NCBI GenBank assembly: GCA_021014325.1 | Contig: CM037469.1 | Coordinates: 17,941,701-18,005,700, forward strand | Source of the DNA: Plazaster borealis | Taxonomy: Eukaryota > Echinodermata > Asteroidea > Forcipulatida > Labidiasteridae | DNA length: 64,000 nt | Direction of reading: 5' to 3' | In this document: positions 11,509-23,562 of the stretch, piece by piece | How positions within the stretch are numbered: the first letter of the stretch is position 1 | How the letters are laid out: each line of letters begins with the position of its first letter | The notes under the pieces: model-generated | Database searches by the model: none | Seen by the model: only the letters and a program-made list of their open reading frames with translations | Told to the model about the DNA's origin: nothing | Translations under genes and position numbers: made by a program

Positions 11509-11588
11509 TAATAATAATAAATAATAATAGTGGCTTCTTATATAGCGCACATATCCGTCACTCAGTGACGCTCAAGGCGCTTTTAGCG
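11509..11588 (+). mobile_element. SINE-like tail (gcgc...tcaaggcgc motif), copy 1
   Basis: An AAT/ATA-repeat start is followed by gtggcttcttatatagcgca, atatccgtca and ctcaaggcgc. The same block is at 16596-16660, with a relative at 35746-35835. It lies just beyond the 3' UTR of AIFM2-like copy 2. No Pol III boxes remain, so it is a fragment. Confidence 0.6.
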
Positions 11589-11657
11589 TTCATTATTTTC
11601 TTGCAAGGTATTGTGGAGCTACGTTTTGAATGTGATCAACATTCTACACAAACAAGC

Positions 11658-11663
11658 TTTATT
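11658..11663 (-). terminator. Polyadenylation signal AATAAA of AIFM2-like copy 2
   Basis: Minus-strand AATAAA 125 bp past the stop codon at 11788. The sequence between matches the flank of copy 1 (acagaataag, accctt blocks at about 710-785), but copy 1 lacks this hexamer. Confidence 0.5.
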
Positions 11664-11787
11664 TATATTTTACAGAATAAGAGTGACTGACAGGGAAAAA
11701 TAACACAAATTCAGATTTCAACCACTCTCATGGCCAAACCCTTCCAAAAAGACACACAAACACACACATTAATTTGAGAGCGAGTGT

Positions 11788-14700
11788 CTACTTAGGCATT
11801 TTTTGTTTCATATCGCCCCAATACTTTGGAAGAAAAAGCTGCTCGCTCTTGATTTTTCGGGCGAAAAAGGATCCGAAGACCATGCTTCCTCCCTGAAACA
11901 TGCCACCGTTGCGCCCAACTGGTAGGATCATTAACGGTCCGGCTGTTGAAGGGGAGAACAAACAAACAACAAAATAAGTTCCCTTAATGCAGACAATGAC
12001 AACTGGTCTAACAGAACTATCATTCAGTACATTGGGAAAATGAATACTAATTAATATGATAATCATAACCCTCTCATTAATCTTGGTGGATAGTGGTAAG
12101 ACATCTCATCTAGAATGACAAAGGTCATCGGTTCAAATCCCACCCGAGTAATATGGATGTATTTTTCACAGGACTCGGGAAAGTACTGAGTGTACCGTGC
12201 TTAAAGGCACTGAACACGTTTGGAAATTGTCAAAGACAAGTGTTCTCACTTGGTGGATCCCAACATATGCATAAAATAACAAGCCTGTGAAAATTTGGGC
12301 TCAAGTGGTCATCGAAGTTGCAAGAAAATTATGAAAGAAAAAACACCCTTGTTGTACAAATGTGTGTGCTTTCAGATAGGAATACAAACTTCTTGCAAGA
12401 AGTTTTTATTATTGTAGGGAGAAATTACCTCTTTCTCAAAAACTACGTTACTTCAGAGGGAGTCGTTTCCTACAATGTTTTATACGATCAACAGCTCTCC
12501 GTTGCTTGTTACCAAGTAAGTTTTTATGCTAATATTTGTTTTGAGTCATTACCAAACGTGTACAGTGCCTTTAACACATCGGTGTTAATGGGTTAAACAC
12601 ATTACAATAAGTTTCTGAATGCAAATAATGAAAACCAGTTTGGTCTGACACTGGGCTATCATTCAGTACATGAACAATAATTAATATGAATAATATGGTG
12701 CTTATATTATATAATTTTCCATTGGGCCGACACTCCATTTGAAAGATTCAACTGCACAGGTTTTGTACGGTGGAACAGCTGTGTAGAGAACTAACAATGT
12801 AGGCCTAATTGTATGTGTGTAGGCCTGCTGTGTATGCATCATATTGCAGGCTGGCATAGTTTATCCATATTTCAAAAACCTACAAAAAGACCTGGTCAAA
12901 CTGTATTATTATTATTATTACTAAATTGCTACAAAGTTCACAATTACAAATTTAAAAACATTGCAATGTACATCAAATTACATATTTAAAAAAAAGCAAC
13001 GGGTTTACACAAAAGGAGCAGTGACGTATAACCAAACATTTCCCTTTTGTGAGGGGCAAACGAGGGCAAAAACATAATTTGGGTGGGGGGGCGCTATTAA
13101 TTATCTTGAACCATTCATTAATGTGCATTTCTTCGATCTCATTTTGGGGGCAAGGGGGAGCAGATTTATGAGCTCCCCCTACCGATTACGCCACCGAGTA
13201 GGAGGGTTAAAGATGAAGATTTACAATGTAAGATTTTGCGAAGAGGATTACTTACGTTTTTTCCAATTTTTAAGACGTTTTCCCTCGGCGCTAGACAAAA
13301 TGTTAGCGGCAGTTAATTCTCCTTGTTTACCGGCCAAGTAGGCCATCTTGGCTGCGCCAGATTCGCAGCAGTCTCCGATAGCGAAGACGTCTGTTAACCC
13401 TTCAACTTGGAGGTACTCATCCACCCTGAGATACCCACGCTCAGTCATACTGCTTTCTGGAACATAAAATAATTCGCAAGAAAGATAGACATTTATTACA
13501 CAGTATCAAGTGATGTTAGTTGCAATCTACAACAGCAACTTGTGCACCATTTTGGTGCCGGTCCTGCGTACTCCTGAGGACGGTCAGATGATTAGGGGAT
13601 TTGGAACCCAACACATGTGTACTATAATTATGTACATGTATAAAGTTGTAAACTACTTGCCACCTGTTTGCCAAGTTGTTGCCAGTGCTGCATACTCCTA
13701 AGGAGTTGAAACGTTAAAGGAATTCTGCAGTCCCAAAACATGTGTAGTAAAGAAATTGACGATGACTGGGTTATATAACGCAGTGATGTAAGAACCTGTG
13801 CAACCTGTGCGCCATTTTGCTGCGGGTGCTGCGTACTCATAAGGAGTTGCGATGTTTCAGGAAATACTTAAAGTGACGATGATTGGGTTATCTTACGCAG
13901 TGACGTAGAGTACGCGGATGAATTGCATGGCTGCCCGATGCATACAATGACAAGATCAGCCTCGATCTCAGTCCCTTTATTGGTCTTTACAGTACATTTG
14001 GAAGATCCATCTCTGGGGATGTCGTCGAGGTTAGTTACCCGCTCGCCTGCAAAAATAAAATAAAAAATACAAATTATCGCAAGATAAATTCGCAATAAAA
14101 ATGTATTTATATGAAATGTTTGTTTTACAAATCGAGGCAGACTTAGGGAAGGGGCGGTTTGAAAAGCCCAATCTCCATCCACAATGCAGTCAAACTATTT
14201 CTCCTTAAGTCGACGATAATAAAACAAAATTAAAAATACCCCCCCCCCCCCCACATACAAACAATACGGGGAGTTTAACACTAAACAAAACAGGGTGTGA
14301 AACAGGGTACCAGACTATGTAGTGGATAAAAAGCATTACAAATAGAAAATACAACGTTGGCCCAAACATCTGACGTCACACTTGTGAATAACGCCAACTA
14401 CCGGCCTTTTGAACCTGGCGGTTTCCTGCCAGATGTACCTTTGACCTTGCACACCATGAAACTGTGAGTGATATTATATCACTATCGCTAGCTATGTGTC
14501 ATTGCATGTATATGTCTATCCAAGGAAACCATTGGTTTGTAACCAGGACCCAATTTCATAGAGCTGCTAAGCACCAAAATTTGCTTAGCATGAAACTTCT
14601 TCCTTGAGAAAAACAGGATTACCAACCAAATTTCCACGTGATTTTCAGGATAAGCAAACAACAGCTGAGACCAGTAACAAATAATATGCAACACATGGAA

Positions 14701-16563
14701 ATTTGTTTGGTAATCCTGTTTTTATCAAGGAAGAAATTTCATGCTTAGCAAATTTTTGTGCTTAGCAGCTCTATGAAATTGGGCCCAGTGCCTGTCATAA
14801 AGACAGGGACTAGCATTAGTAATACATAGTCTGCTGGGGGAGGGGGATCATTTGAGACCTTTCAGGACGATTGGGGGCAGCAGACTTATCAGGACTTTAC
14901 CTGCCCACCAGCATCCCAAATTCCTGAAGAAAAAAACCTGAAATTGATATTCAATGAAATCGGTCAAGGATGATACATTTCTGAAACTATTGCTCTGAGG
15001 TATCTATCGTAAACATCTTTTTCGTTCAATTGTTTTTAATTTTACCTAGAACTAGTTTGACTCCCTTGGCTACGAGTTGGTCCCTGACTCCATCTCTGAA
15101 TTTAGGCCTTAGGTCATCACCCTCGACGAGGTAGTCTCTGGAGTGAACTACAGTTACGGACTTATTGGGGTAGTCGGTGGCAATCTCACCCGCCATTTCA
15201 AGCCCTACGGCCCCACCACCGATGACCACAATCTCGTTGGCCGACTTGACCTTCATGAAGTTCGTAAAAAACAAAACACTAGTTTGTAAAGGTTTTGTGC
15301 AAACCCCAAAAGAGCATTTCTTCTATGGAAGTTATATTTTAGTCCTTTAATTCTAGTCACCTATTCCCCAAGTGTACTGGTATAAAGCGCTGCAGTTCGG
15401 GTTTGCTCCCGGGCTTGTTCACGTGTAAAGAAAATGTATAAAACATTAATTTTTAAAGTTAAATGGTAACATATCACAGGAAAGCAGTTTTTCAATCTGA
15501 GCAGATTACCCTTAAAATCAAACGGCAAACACAAATAATTTTATTTTATTTTAAATAACTTAAATTGATCCTATACCTTCTGCAACATGGCTGTATACTG
15601 TGAGACGTAGACATCGGTGTCCTCCCCACCCTCGATGTTACCGGGAAACGGTCCCTGGCTCCCCGTTGCTATGATCAGATAGTCGTAGCTGATCGACTCG
15701 CCTCCAGACAGGTGCACCTCCTTCGAGTTTGCATTAATAGACTCAACGGTTCCGCGTTTGAAACTCTCGCCGAACGCAGGCTCGTATGGGATAAACGTCT
15801 TTCCGGAGAGACCTGGTTGAAGGAAAGACCTGATCACTTTCTACATTGTCTCCCCCTCTAAAAAATTATTATTAAACTCTGGTTGATTTTCGCCCAGGCA
15901 TCAACTTCCTCAACCGCGACACCTTTAACGACTTTTCTTTCGTTAGAAACACTTTTGCTTTCGGAACCACAATAATATGCACGTATAGGAACATAGTGAG
16001 TGAATCTTAATCACTTTCACTGCTTCATCAAGGGGACATGGCTTTACTTTGAACACCCATCGCCGTCTGCGACTTAGACTTGATTCCAGTCTGAGATCGC
16101 AGTTATTTCTTTGACGATCGTCCGGCATTGTTGTTTTATTTCCAAGTGGAGCCCAAACCTTTGAAACGAGAAAAGCTCAAGAGTACGTTTGTGTGTGTAT
16201 TAATTATTAGTAAGCCCTATATGCAAGGCTTCCAAATACATTTCTCAACACAGTTTTCTCTTGCAGTACGACTGTTCCATAGAGTCGGTAATGGACTGTC
16301 GTCGTTCAGGGGCAAACTCTTAGTGGCCCACTATATCTTGACCCCGCCCCCTCCAACTTCACTCCAAAGTAATTACCCACTTTCTTACCGTCTTCAGTGC
16401 ATGCGCGTAGGGCTGCTAAGCAGTGATGGAAAGCCTCCTTTGGGTCAATTAGGGTCAGCTGACATTTCCCGAGGAGTTTAGTGGCTACCGTGACACCACC
16501 GTAGCCACCACCGACTATGACGACACGTTTGTTCTGCAGCTCCACGCTGTTCGAACCCCCCAT
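11788..16563 (-). CDS. AIFM2: AIFM2/FSP1-like NAD(P)H:quinone oxidoreductase, copy 2 (6 exons, 373 aa)
   Basis: Exons on the minus strand: 16563-16389, 15812-15577, 15250-15046, 14046-13897, 13456-13256 and 11942-11788. The phases 1,0,1,1,1 are the same as in copy 1, giving one open frame of 373 codons. It starts MGGSNS (Gly2 for myristoylation, Ser6). FAD motif GGGYGG, ATGS, NAD motif GGGAVG and the GDC motif (Asp284) are intact. The Glu, His, Lys and Phe residues matching the human active-site positions are kept. Exon 3 is one codon longer than in copy 1 (GDDLRPKF against GELRSVF). Exon 2 is almost identical between copies, while the last exon and the introns differ much more. An acceptor-like CTAG precedes the ATG at the same offset as in copy 1, suggesting a shared untranslated first exon. 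A SINE fragment (16596-16660) sits in the upstream flank only here. Role as for copy 1; whether the two differ in expression or substrate cannot be seen. Confidence 0.93.
12085..12200 (+). mobile_element. tRNA-derived SINE head
   Basis: An A-box-like tggatagtggtaagacatc and a B box ggttcaaatccc are spaced as in a tRNA gene, followed by a non-tRNA body (ggactcgggaaagtactgag). It ends where a family A element begins (TTAA 12201-12204). No tRNA cloverleaf can be completed, so it is not a tRNA gene. Confidence 0.65.
12201..12574 (+). mobile_element. TTAA-type MITE family A, copy 2 (near full length)
   Basis: TTAAAGGCACTGAACACG start and CGTGTACAGTGCCTTTAA end, 374 bp including both TTAA. The central palindrome aaacttcttgcaagaagttt lies near the middle. 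This copy shows the family structure most clearly. Confidence 0.9.
13535..13890 (-). repeat. Imperfect tandem repeat in intron 4 of AIFM2-like copy 2
   Basis: Homologous to 1950-2460: gtgctgcata/gtgctgcgta, aaggagttg, cccaaaacatgtgta and a copy of the exon-4 junction at 13767-13790. Here the copied donor is broken (GTTATA in place of GTAAGA). About three units. Confidence 0.65.
14546..14786. mobile_element. Fold-back MITE family G, copy 1
   Basis: A long inverted repeat with ends ccaatttcatagagctgcta / tagcagctctatgaaattgg, and internal paired blocks aaacaggattaccaa / ttggtaatcctgttt. It lies in intron 3 of AIFM2-like copy 2. Other copies are at 19655, 27053, 37098 and 51788. Confidence 0.8.
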
Positions 16564-16595
16564 CGTGATTTCAGCTCTAGGAAGAGATATTGTAC

Positions 16596-16660
16596 CATAA
16601 TAATAGTGGCTTCTTATATATAGCGCAGAAATCCGTCACGCAGTGACGCTCAAGGCGCTC
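16596..16660 (+). mobile_element. SINE-like tail, copy 2
   Basis: aataatagtggcttcttata, tagcgcagaaatccgtca and ctcaaggcgc match 11509-11588. It is inserted 35 bp upstream of the ATG exon of AIFM2-like copy 2. Flanking sequence on both sides matches the flank of copy 1, which lacks it, so insertion followed the gene duplication. Confidence 0.65.
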
Positions 16661-16759
16661 AACAATATTGATAACAATATTTCATGGTATCGCAATTGAC
16701 ACAAGATGCATCATTCGTTGCACACTTCTTCTAATCGTATCCACTACATACACAGGTAC

Positions 16760-18072
16760 GTTCAATGATGGTGAGATGTTTCTTGATCTTTAACCTTGAT
16801 TTTGATGTAAAATGCAGACGCAAAGACACCTTTTGGCACCCCTGCCAGTTGCCCCAGCGTCAGTGTTTCATCTCCTTATCCTGTTGGAAAGTCATCGCGC
16901 AACATGCACGCGTATCTGATGCACGCCCAAAGCTTTCGCTACTTCCGGCTGAAAAGCTTGCATATTTTTATTGTGTGTGTGTAATTTTAACAAAAATCAA
17001 CCATTTCATCGTTCAGAGAAATTTCTTGTTAACAAAATAATAACAACGTCGCAGCAAGAAAAATAAATTTGAACAAATACAATAAATAAATCGCCGCACG
17101 AAAAACAAAGTCGCCGCGTAGGTGTCCATAGAACTCCATACATAGTGTGGTAGGCTTTCAGATAAAAATTGCATAATTATAGTCATTCCCCCTTTTTTTG
17201 GGGGGGGGCATTACCAAATTATGACCCTACACTTTATACACAACACACTGGTTCTACGCCACCACAAAGTACCATCGTGTGCATGGGTTTCTACTGTTTC
17301 TACACCCATGTGTGGACTTCGTCCCCGTCGTCCCCCCCCCCCCCACGACCGGTCTCATGGAAATTTGTGGAAATAGCTGGTAAACTAATAGGATGTTAAC
17401 GATTGGAACTTAACCACACCCCTCTGTTCTACCGCTTTTTCTACAATGCGTTTCTCTATTATTTGTGTACATGATCTGTTGCTGTGCCATGAGCGTATTC
17501 CGTATAGACGATATTGCCGGGGCATTAACTTGTCATTATTATTATTATCACACAAATAGATAAGGCGGGTTTCAGATAGCTAAGGGTTGTGATACAAGAA
17601 CGACGCAGCGCTAAATGTGCACGGTTGGATTATTATGTAGGCCTATGGGTGATTTTGTTTACTTTGTCAACACACAATTATGAAAGTAATACATACCTTG
17701 AGTTCTAATTGCAGAGAGCAGTACAGACTGAAGTTTTGCCACTACGGTGTAGGTGTCCAACAGTGATACAGTTTATGTACAAACTGACGAGTAACCGTGA
17801 GGACGGAGACTGCCTATCACACATTGGACCAACAGTGAGGGATGATTCAGCACAAATCTATTCAGTGTGTATAATGTACATATATATTCCGTGAATGCTG
17901 TGTGCAGCACCATGAGCCCATTCAACGACACGAACTGTATTGAGATGCCTGGCTCAAGGTTGTGTTCACAAAAGAGCTTTATCACAACAGTAGGCTCTAC
18001 GGTACAATTAATTACTTGTGCTAAGTAACTTGCAACGTAATACAACAATGTTTTCGTCTTCGCTGTTTTTAC
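16760..18072. other. Non-coding stretch, no gene recognised
   Basis: AT-rich sequence with G and C homopolymer tracts (17201-17209, 17334-17345) and a short (att)n at 17534-17547. The open frames are short, lack family resemblance and have no supporting splice structure. It may hold an untranslated first exon or the promoter of AIFM2-like copy 2, but I cannot place either. Confidence 0.4.
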
Positions 18073-18423
18073 TTAAAGGCACTGAACACGTTTGGTAATT
18101 GTCAAAGACCAGTATTCTCACTTGGTGTATTCCAACATATATGCATAAAATAACAGGCCTGTGAAAATTTGGGCTCAATTGGTCATTGAAGTTGCAAGAA
18201 AATGATGACAGAAAAAACACCCCTGTTGTAAAAATTTGTGTGCTTTCAGAAGTCTTCTTTAGTGAGAAATTACCTCTTTCTCAAAAACTACGTTACTTCA
18301 GAGGGAGTCGTTTCTCACAATGTTTTATAGCCTACTATCAACAGCTCTCCGTTGCTCGTTACTAAGTAAATTTTTATGCTAATATATATTTTGAGTAATT
18401 ACCAAACGTGTACATGCCTTTAA
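18073..18423 (+). mobile_element. TTAA-type MITE family A, copy 3 (internal deletion)
   Basis: Starts ttaaaggcactgaacacg and ends acgtgtacatgcctttaa. The left half of the central palindrome is lost (tcagaagtcttc joins directly to tttagtgag). Its right TTAA is shared with the family B element that follows. Confidence 0.85.
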
Positions 18424-18680
18424 AGGGTCTGTATATACGTTTGGTAATTACTCTGAAAATGAATGGCAATAAAAGCTTACTTGGTAAGAAGTAAAGCAGC
18501 TTTGGATAATTGCATTTCGAGAAACGTATCACTTACAAGTACTGCGGTTATGGAAAAAGTTATCACCTTTTATCCCCAAAATTGGAATCTGAGAAGCGTT
18601 ACTGCAGTAACGTTTCTCAGATAGTGTATTCCAATTGCAGATTTTTCGACAAAATTGAACTTTTACAGTTTATTTAGACA
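18420..18680 (-). mobile_element. TTAA-type MITE family B, truncated copy 2
   Basis: ttaaagggtctgtatacgtt-type start (here tatatacg), then the family B arm including cttggtaagaag, tatccccaaaattgg and the palindrome gcgttactgcagtaacg. It stops around 18680 without the second end. Confidence 0.75.
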
Positions 18681-19654
18681 AAAATAAAGCACCTTTTGTT
18701 AATTCTAAATGTTAACTGTTAATTCTAATTGTTAATTCCAATTTCACAAAAAATGAGACATACGACCTTGTTACACTAACACGACGGTGCACAAATTCAG
18801 AAGAATAAAACCACACCAAACAAAAACACGCAATTTGACAGTAACAGTATGGGGTAAGAAGTTTTATTATTGCGATAAAGAACAAAATGCACTAAAATAA
18901 TATCATATTCATAAGAACTGGCGTTTAATCAACGTCTTAACATTTACTCAATATTGTACCAGGCCCAATTTAATGAATAAGTTTATATGTGATATAGTAG
19001 GCAAAGTATAGTGCCGAAAGATGGGGGTTTTTTTCAAAGTGTTGGAGAAGATTTCGCGGCGACTTGTGCACGTTCACGATGGATTTGCATTCATGCTGTC
19101 CCCAATGCAGAGAGACAAAAAAATTAGCGCATGGTCAGTGTGTACTAGTAGGCCCCCTACGACAGGTTAGTGATATGTGCCTTCGACGAACAATAATAGT
19201 TAGAATAACAAGCAATGGCATCCACCCTCAAGATAATTTTTTTTTTCAAAACTCAAATCTTCAGCGGCATATCTTTCTCATGACATGATCTTCTTACTGT
19301 ACGCCATATATTCCATGCTTGCATCATCAAAGGCACAAATCCCCTAGCTTTTCCCTTATCTGCCCGGTCACTCTATACGTGTTAATTATCAGGATGCTAT
19401 AAAGCGTAAACCATATAGGTGTTGACAAAACGTACAACCTTGCGAGTCGATATTAACGAAGTGTTCACCAAAGAGACTTTAATGCGAATGTGAATATTGT
19501 AAACATAATACAAGAGGGCGCTATTTTGGATTGATATTCGCTTGGTCCCCAGCGTCTTGTTCTGGATGAGACCGGTGTGGGGTCGAGCGAAGGGTTGATG
19601 TTGAATCCTAAAAAGAATGGCGCCCTCATACTGTCTTGAGCAGGTCACTCATCT

Positions 19655-19957
19655 CGGCCCAATTTCACACATAGTTATCAACAATGTGCCGGGCAAACGC
19701 TTCTCCTATAAGCAGAAATTAGCAGGAAACCAGTCAAAGATACAATACATTACATGATATTTTGGCTGGTAACCCGTTTCTGCTACGCAATATTTATCTG
19801 CGCTAAGCAATTTTGCTTAACAATTTTGCTTACCAGCGTGCCACTTGCTTTGGTAATAAAATATAAATAGTTGTTATGAAAATAAAGAAATTTTGCTAAA
19901 GGATGCCCTGTAAACAGAACACATCCTCTGCGTCTATGTTTTATGAAATTGGTGCCT
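19655..19957. mobile_element. Fold-back MITE family G, copy 2 (diverged)
   Basis: ggcccaatttcacacatag at the left and ttttatgaaattggtgcc at the right, with internal tgcttaac / gcttagc-type blocks and ggtaacccg / ggtaataaa relics. About 300 bp, more degraded than 14546-14786. Confidence 0.6.
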
Positions 19958-19959
19958 GG

Positions 19960-20775
19960 TGTAAATACATCGATGAAATCCACACAAAGACACGAGAAAC
20001 GACGATCTTCAAACCAATCGTCCGTTGACACATTTTACCCCAAGAGGGCGCTATAAATTCTGGTGGTCAAAACCTCACTGTTTTACAAAGAAGTTACTTC
20101 AATTATAAATATTATATCAGGTTTTTTTTCTTAGAAACCAACAGGAAATTAATGTTATACATTCCAAGGGAACCGTGATTCTCCATTCCCAAAACCAGCC
20201 ACTTCTTGTCAAACTCAACACTTGGTGTAATTACTCATCACGTAGACCAGAAGAAGAGCTTTCAGATCACACCTCTAATTCTTAAAGGTTGTCAACTAAG
20301 AACATTCTTACGACATCACAAAACACTGATATTGTGGCTGACGTTTCGGTTGGCGTCACTTTTAAAGCCACTTCACTATTTCAAACAAATGTCTGGTAAT
20401 GGCATGGGTCGTCACGATGTAGTTTGCTTGTTGTGCAACCGTACAGTGTGCCGGCCAGTCAGGCTACACTACTCTACTGTCTAAAGCCTTGATATTTAAC
20501 ATAAATATAAATATTTGCAAGATAATTACAGTTCACAAAAATAAACATTGATTACTTTACAAACTGCGGTGTCATTTAAGTACATAATGGCCGCAGATTG
20601 TTTCGTTTTTAACGAAATCCATTTGCTTTATAAAGTTGTTTTTACCTCTACAACGACAATAAATTAAAACATATTTTGGGTATCACTATAATATAGGCCT
20701 CACAGACGTAATATTTATATATTGCACAATGTTCACTTCATAATAGTCTACAAGAGCATACACTGGGATTATAGG
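19960..20775. other. Non-coding stretch, nothing recognised
   Basis: AT-rich, with isolated short frames lacking any recognisable domain, Kozak context or splice support. I see no repeat family shared with the rest of the window here. Confidence 0.4.
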
Positions 20776-20918
20776 CTGTGTTCGAAGTAAGTAACTTGGC
20801 TATGGCTATGGTCATTGGCTACGGCTATGGTCATCCACTGCATAACGACACTCAGTGCAGAGAGTGACTCCGGGCGCTCAGGCCATAGCCACTAGAAGCC
20901 ATTAATTCGGATGCGGCC
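20776..20918. repeat. Fold-back family I, copy 1
   Basis: Left end gtgttcgaagtaagtaactt with ggctatggctatgg, right end ggccatagccactag with ttaattcggatgcggcc. It contains a 12-bp tandem (ggctatggtcat / ggctacggctat). Relatives are at 32413-32534 and 35946-36047. Confidence 0.6.
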
Positions 20919-21333
20919 TTATATTACGAGTTTAGAGTCTGTGCGTGCGATCAATAATCTCGCGTATGGCGCAATGACTTTCAAACGCACCTGATCAGAG
21001 GGGACCAGACTAATTTTGTCTATTTGCATATTATGCAAATTTAAGAAAATTACGCCAAGTGACCTCATTTTGAGTCATTCACGGTTGAGATGAAAACGTT
21101 GCTGTCATTCTGACAGCCATTTTCTCCAGCCTCTAAATGAGCAATACTCCAATAGATAACCGTCATTCGTGACTCAAAGATAAAATAACTTGTGCATTTT
21201 TCTATTCATAATGTTTTCTCCCAAGAGCAGACAAAAATAGTACGGTTACCGCAATGAGCATTCACGCGTAAACCGTAATAAGTTACACAAGGAACAAGAC
21301 TGCTCATAAATAACGCAACTCACAATGTGCAAA

Positions 21334-21492
21334 AGACCTTATAGTACTGATGACGTCACAGTTGCTTTACCACATTGCAGAAGAATTGAAAACCATTGTA
21401 TCTCTGCACAACTGTCGAAAATGCAGTACCCGGTTACAGCACCTAAGTAATGCGGTAAAAAAACAAACGTGACGTCATCAGCACAGGGATCT
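21334..21492. repeat. Fold-back element family J, copy 2 with TGACGTCA in both arms
   Basis: agacctt..agtactgatgacgtcacag at the left and gtgacgtcatcagcacaggg at the right are inverted copies. The inner arms are gctttaccacat / taatgcggtaaaa. A fragment of the right arm also occurs at about 26893-26926. Confidence 0.7.
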
Positions 21493-23540
21493 ATTACATG
21501 TACATTGTTTGAATACATGGATAATGTGAACCAGTGTTGTAACCAGTTATTGCTGAGTTTCTTTCCAAGCGGAAATCATTCTAAATTTCGAGCAAGAAAT
21601 ATAAAGAAGTTGAGAAAATAAAAATGTTATTACAATTCATCTGGCAAAAAAGAACACAAACAAACTGTGCTAGACAGAAACAAACCAAGACCGAGGACGA
21701 ATTCTTTTATTCTTTTTTAACAGCCCGAATCTATTTGCCTAGACTTTACACCTTTCTTTCTGTTCACAAACGTTGGCCACCGTTTTGTCTGTCTCGAATG
21801 TCACACCATGTTTAACTGGGTTGGCACAAATTTTACCTTTTGGATAAAACATTTAAACTTTTCTGGGAAGATTGTGAATGTTTACTTTTTGTTTTAAATG
21901 GGTAGTCACTAGATATAACAAATGATTTATCCTTGACATGAGAAATCTGATTACATTTTGTTTTAACAGTTAATAACTTTAATTTATTTATTTATTATTA
22001 TTTTATTTTTGCCGTGACGGCTTTCCGTACTTTTGCCAACCAAGGAAGGCAAGACTCACGGCTTTGACGATGCACAAGTAAGGTCTATATAACTCTATCA
22101 CACAGCTCTGCTATAGGGCGCCCGCAGCGTTTGGTGCAATACCATAAGTCACTTGCTGATCTACCATCTGTATTTTTCTCTCAAACTATTCCTTAACAAC
22201 TTTGCATTTAATTTATGAAGACATTTCATGAAAAATCTCCGATCTAGAGAACCGTAACATACATGATTTTGGTTACTGCAAATAATGCCAATAAAAACAA
22301 CCAACCAACCAAACAAACACAACAAAACCCAGAGATCTGTGTGCAAAACTATTTTCAGAAGAAGACAAATCAACGTGTAGAGGGGGGGGGGTGTCACAAA
22401 ACGAGTAAGGGGGGGTTGTCACCAAATGAGTATAGCACAAACGTCCATACAAATGATAATCAAATCATATTATTATCATACATGACACATTATTCACCAC
22501 ATAAAATGATACATTGAATAGCTTGGCTTAGTACGTACACCTCGGCTTACTTAATGTCGTTTCCCACCATTCGAACCGTTATAGCCTGGTTCCCTTTCAC
22601 GCAATGATTATCTGAGGTGTTGAAGTACTGTGCACTGCTGGGTACCAAACATAAGTGGCCGCTGCCTCGTCAACATTCAAAGACTGATTCAACATTGGTT
22701 TTTGGAAGAGATCGTTTCTTCTAATCACCCATCTTCCATAAACTTTATTCAAATATTCCTTTAAAAACCAATATTCAAAGACTAGGACTACGTACGCGGT
22801 GCAAACAGTACAATTATAATTTATTCAAGGCTGTAACATGAACGGGATGTATTATAAACAACATACACAACGGACGAAATCGTCGCAATATCTAATAAAT
22901 ATCTGAAGAAGTATGGCAAGATTTCCACCAAAATATGAATACATTCATAACAAAGTCGTGCTTAATAATATAATATCGAAGAATCATAAAGACTAAAATC
23001 ACATGAAAAAATCAAATAAATATGTCAATATTGCACATTCAACAAAGCTTTGGTATAATAAATACTTTTACATGAATGAAAGAGAAAATTAAGTCGCCAA
23101 CAGTTTGTACTTCATTGGTGAGTCAAAATGTACCCATTTGCGAATTACGGTCCAACTAGGGAGGCAGGCCTACCCCTCGCCCACTCCCCGCCCAAGAATG
23201 CTGTAAATGCACAAAGTACAAATTTCAAAATGTTATAAGCTTGAGGGCGCTTCTTGCCTGGTATTAAAAGACCACCATTTTGCTATGCATTCATCAACCG
23301 CTGTTCTCAGAAATTCCATTTTATTTTATTTTATACATAAGGCGTATGATGTCATGGAATGCTTCTTTCAGTTATTTTATTATAAATTCACATTTTTGGA
23401 ATGTGACCTCTTCGAATGCACCTTTTTGAATTTATATATTTTTTTCTCTCTCAAACAATTTATTCACAAAAAACATTCACAACAGCCGGCAACCGTGCAC
23501 CCATTGTCACATGCAAAGATACCTCGAGCATTCAACAGAC
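21493..23540. other. Non-coding stretch, nothing recognised
   Basis: Mostly AT-rich. It has a G run near 22382-22390, but no exon-like frame and no named repeat. The 3' end of the PLA2-like gene could reach here: several minus-strand AATAAA signals occur between about 23320 and 23465. Confidence 0.35.
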
Positions 23541-23562
23541 TAAAATAATGTCATCGACTCGA

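Noticed and set aside
12318..12596. Recurring ~60-90 aa frames (YLFLKNYVTSEGVVSYN... peptides) at many sites
   Set aside because: They appear only inside family A elements, in either orientation, with frequent breaks. They are chance frames in a repeat, not a gene family.
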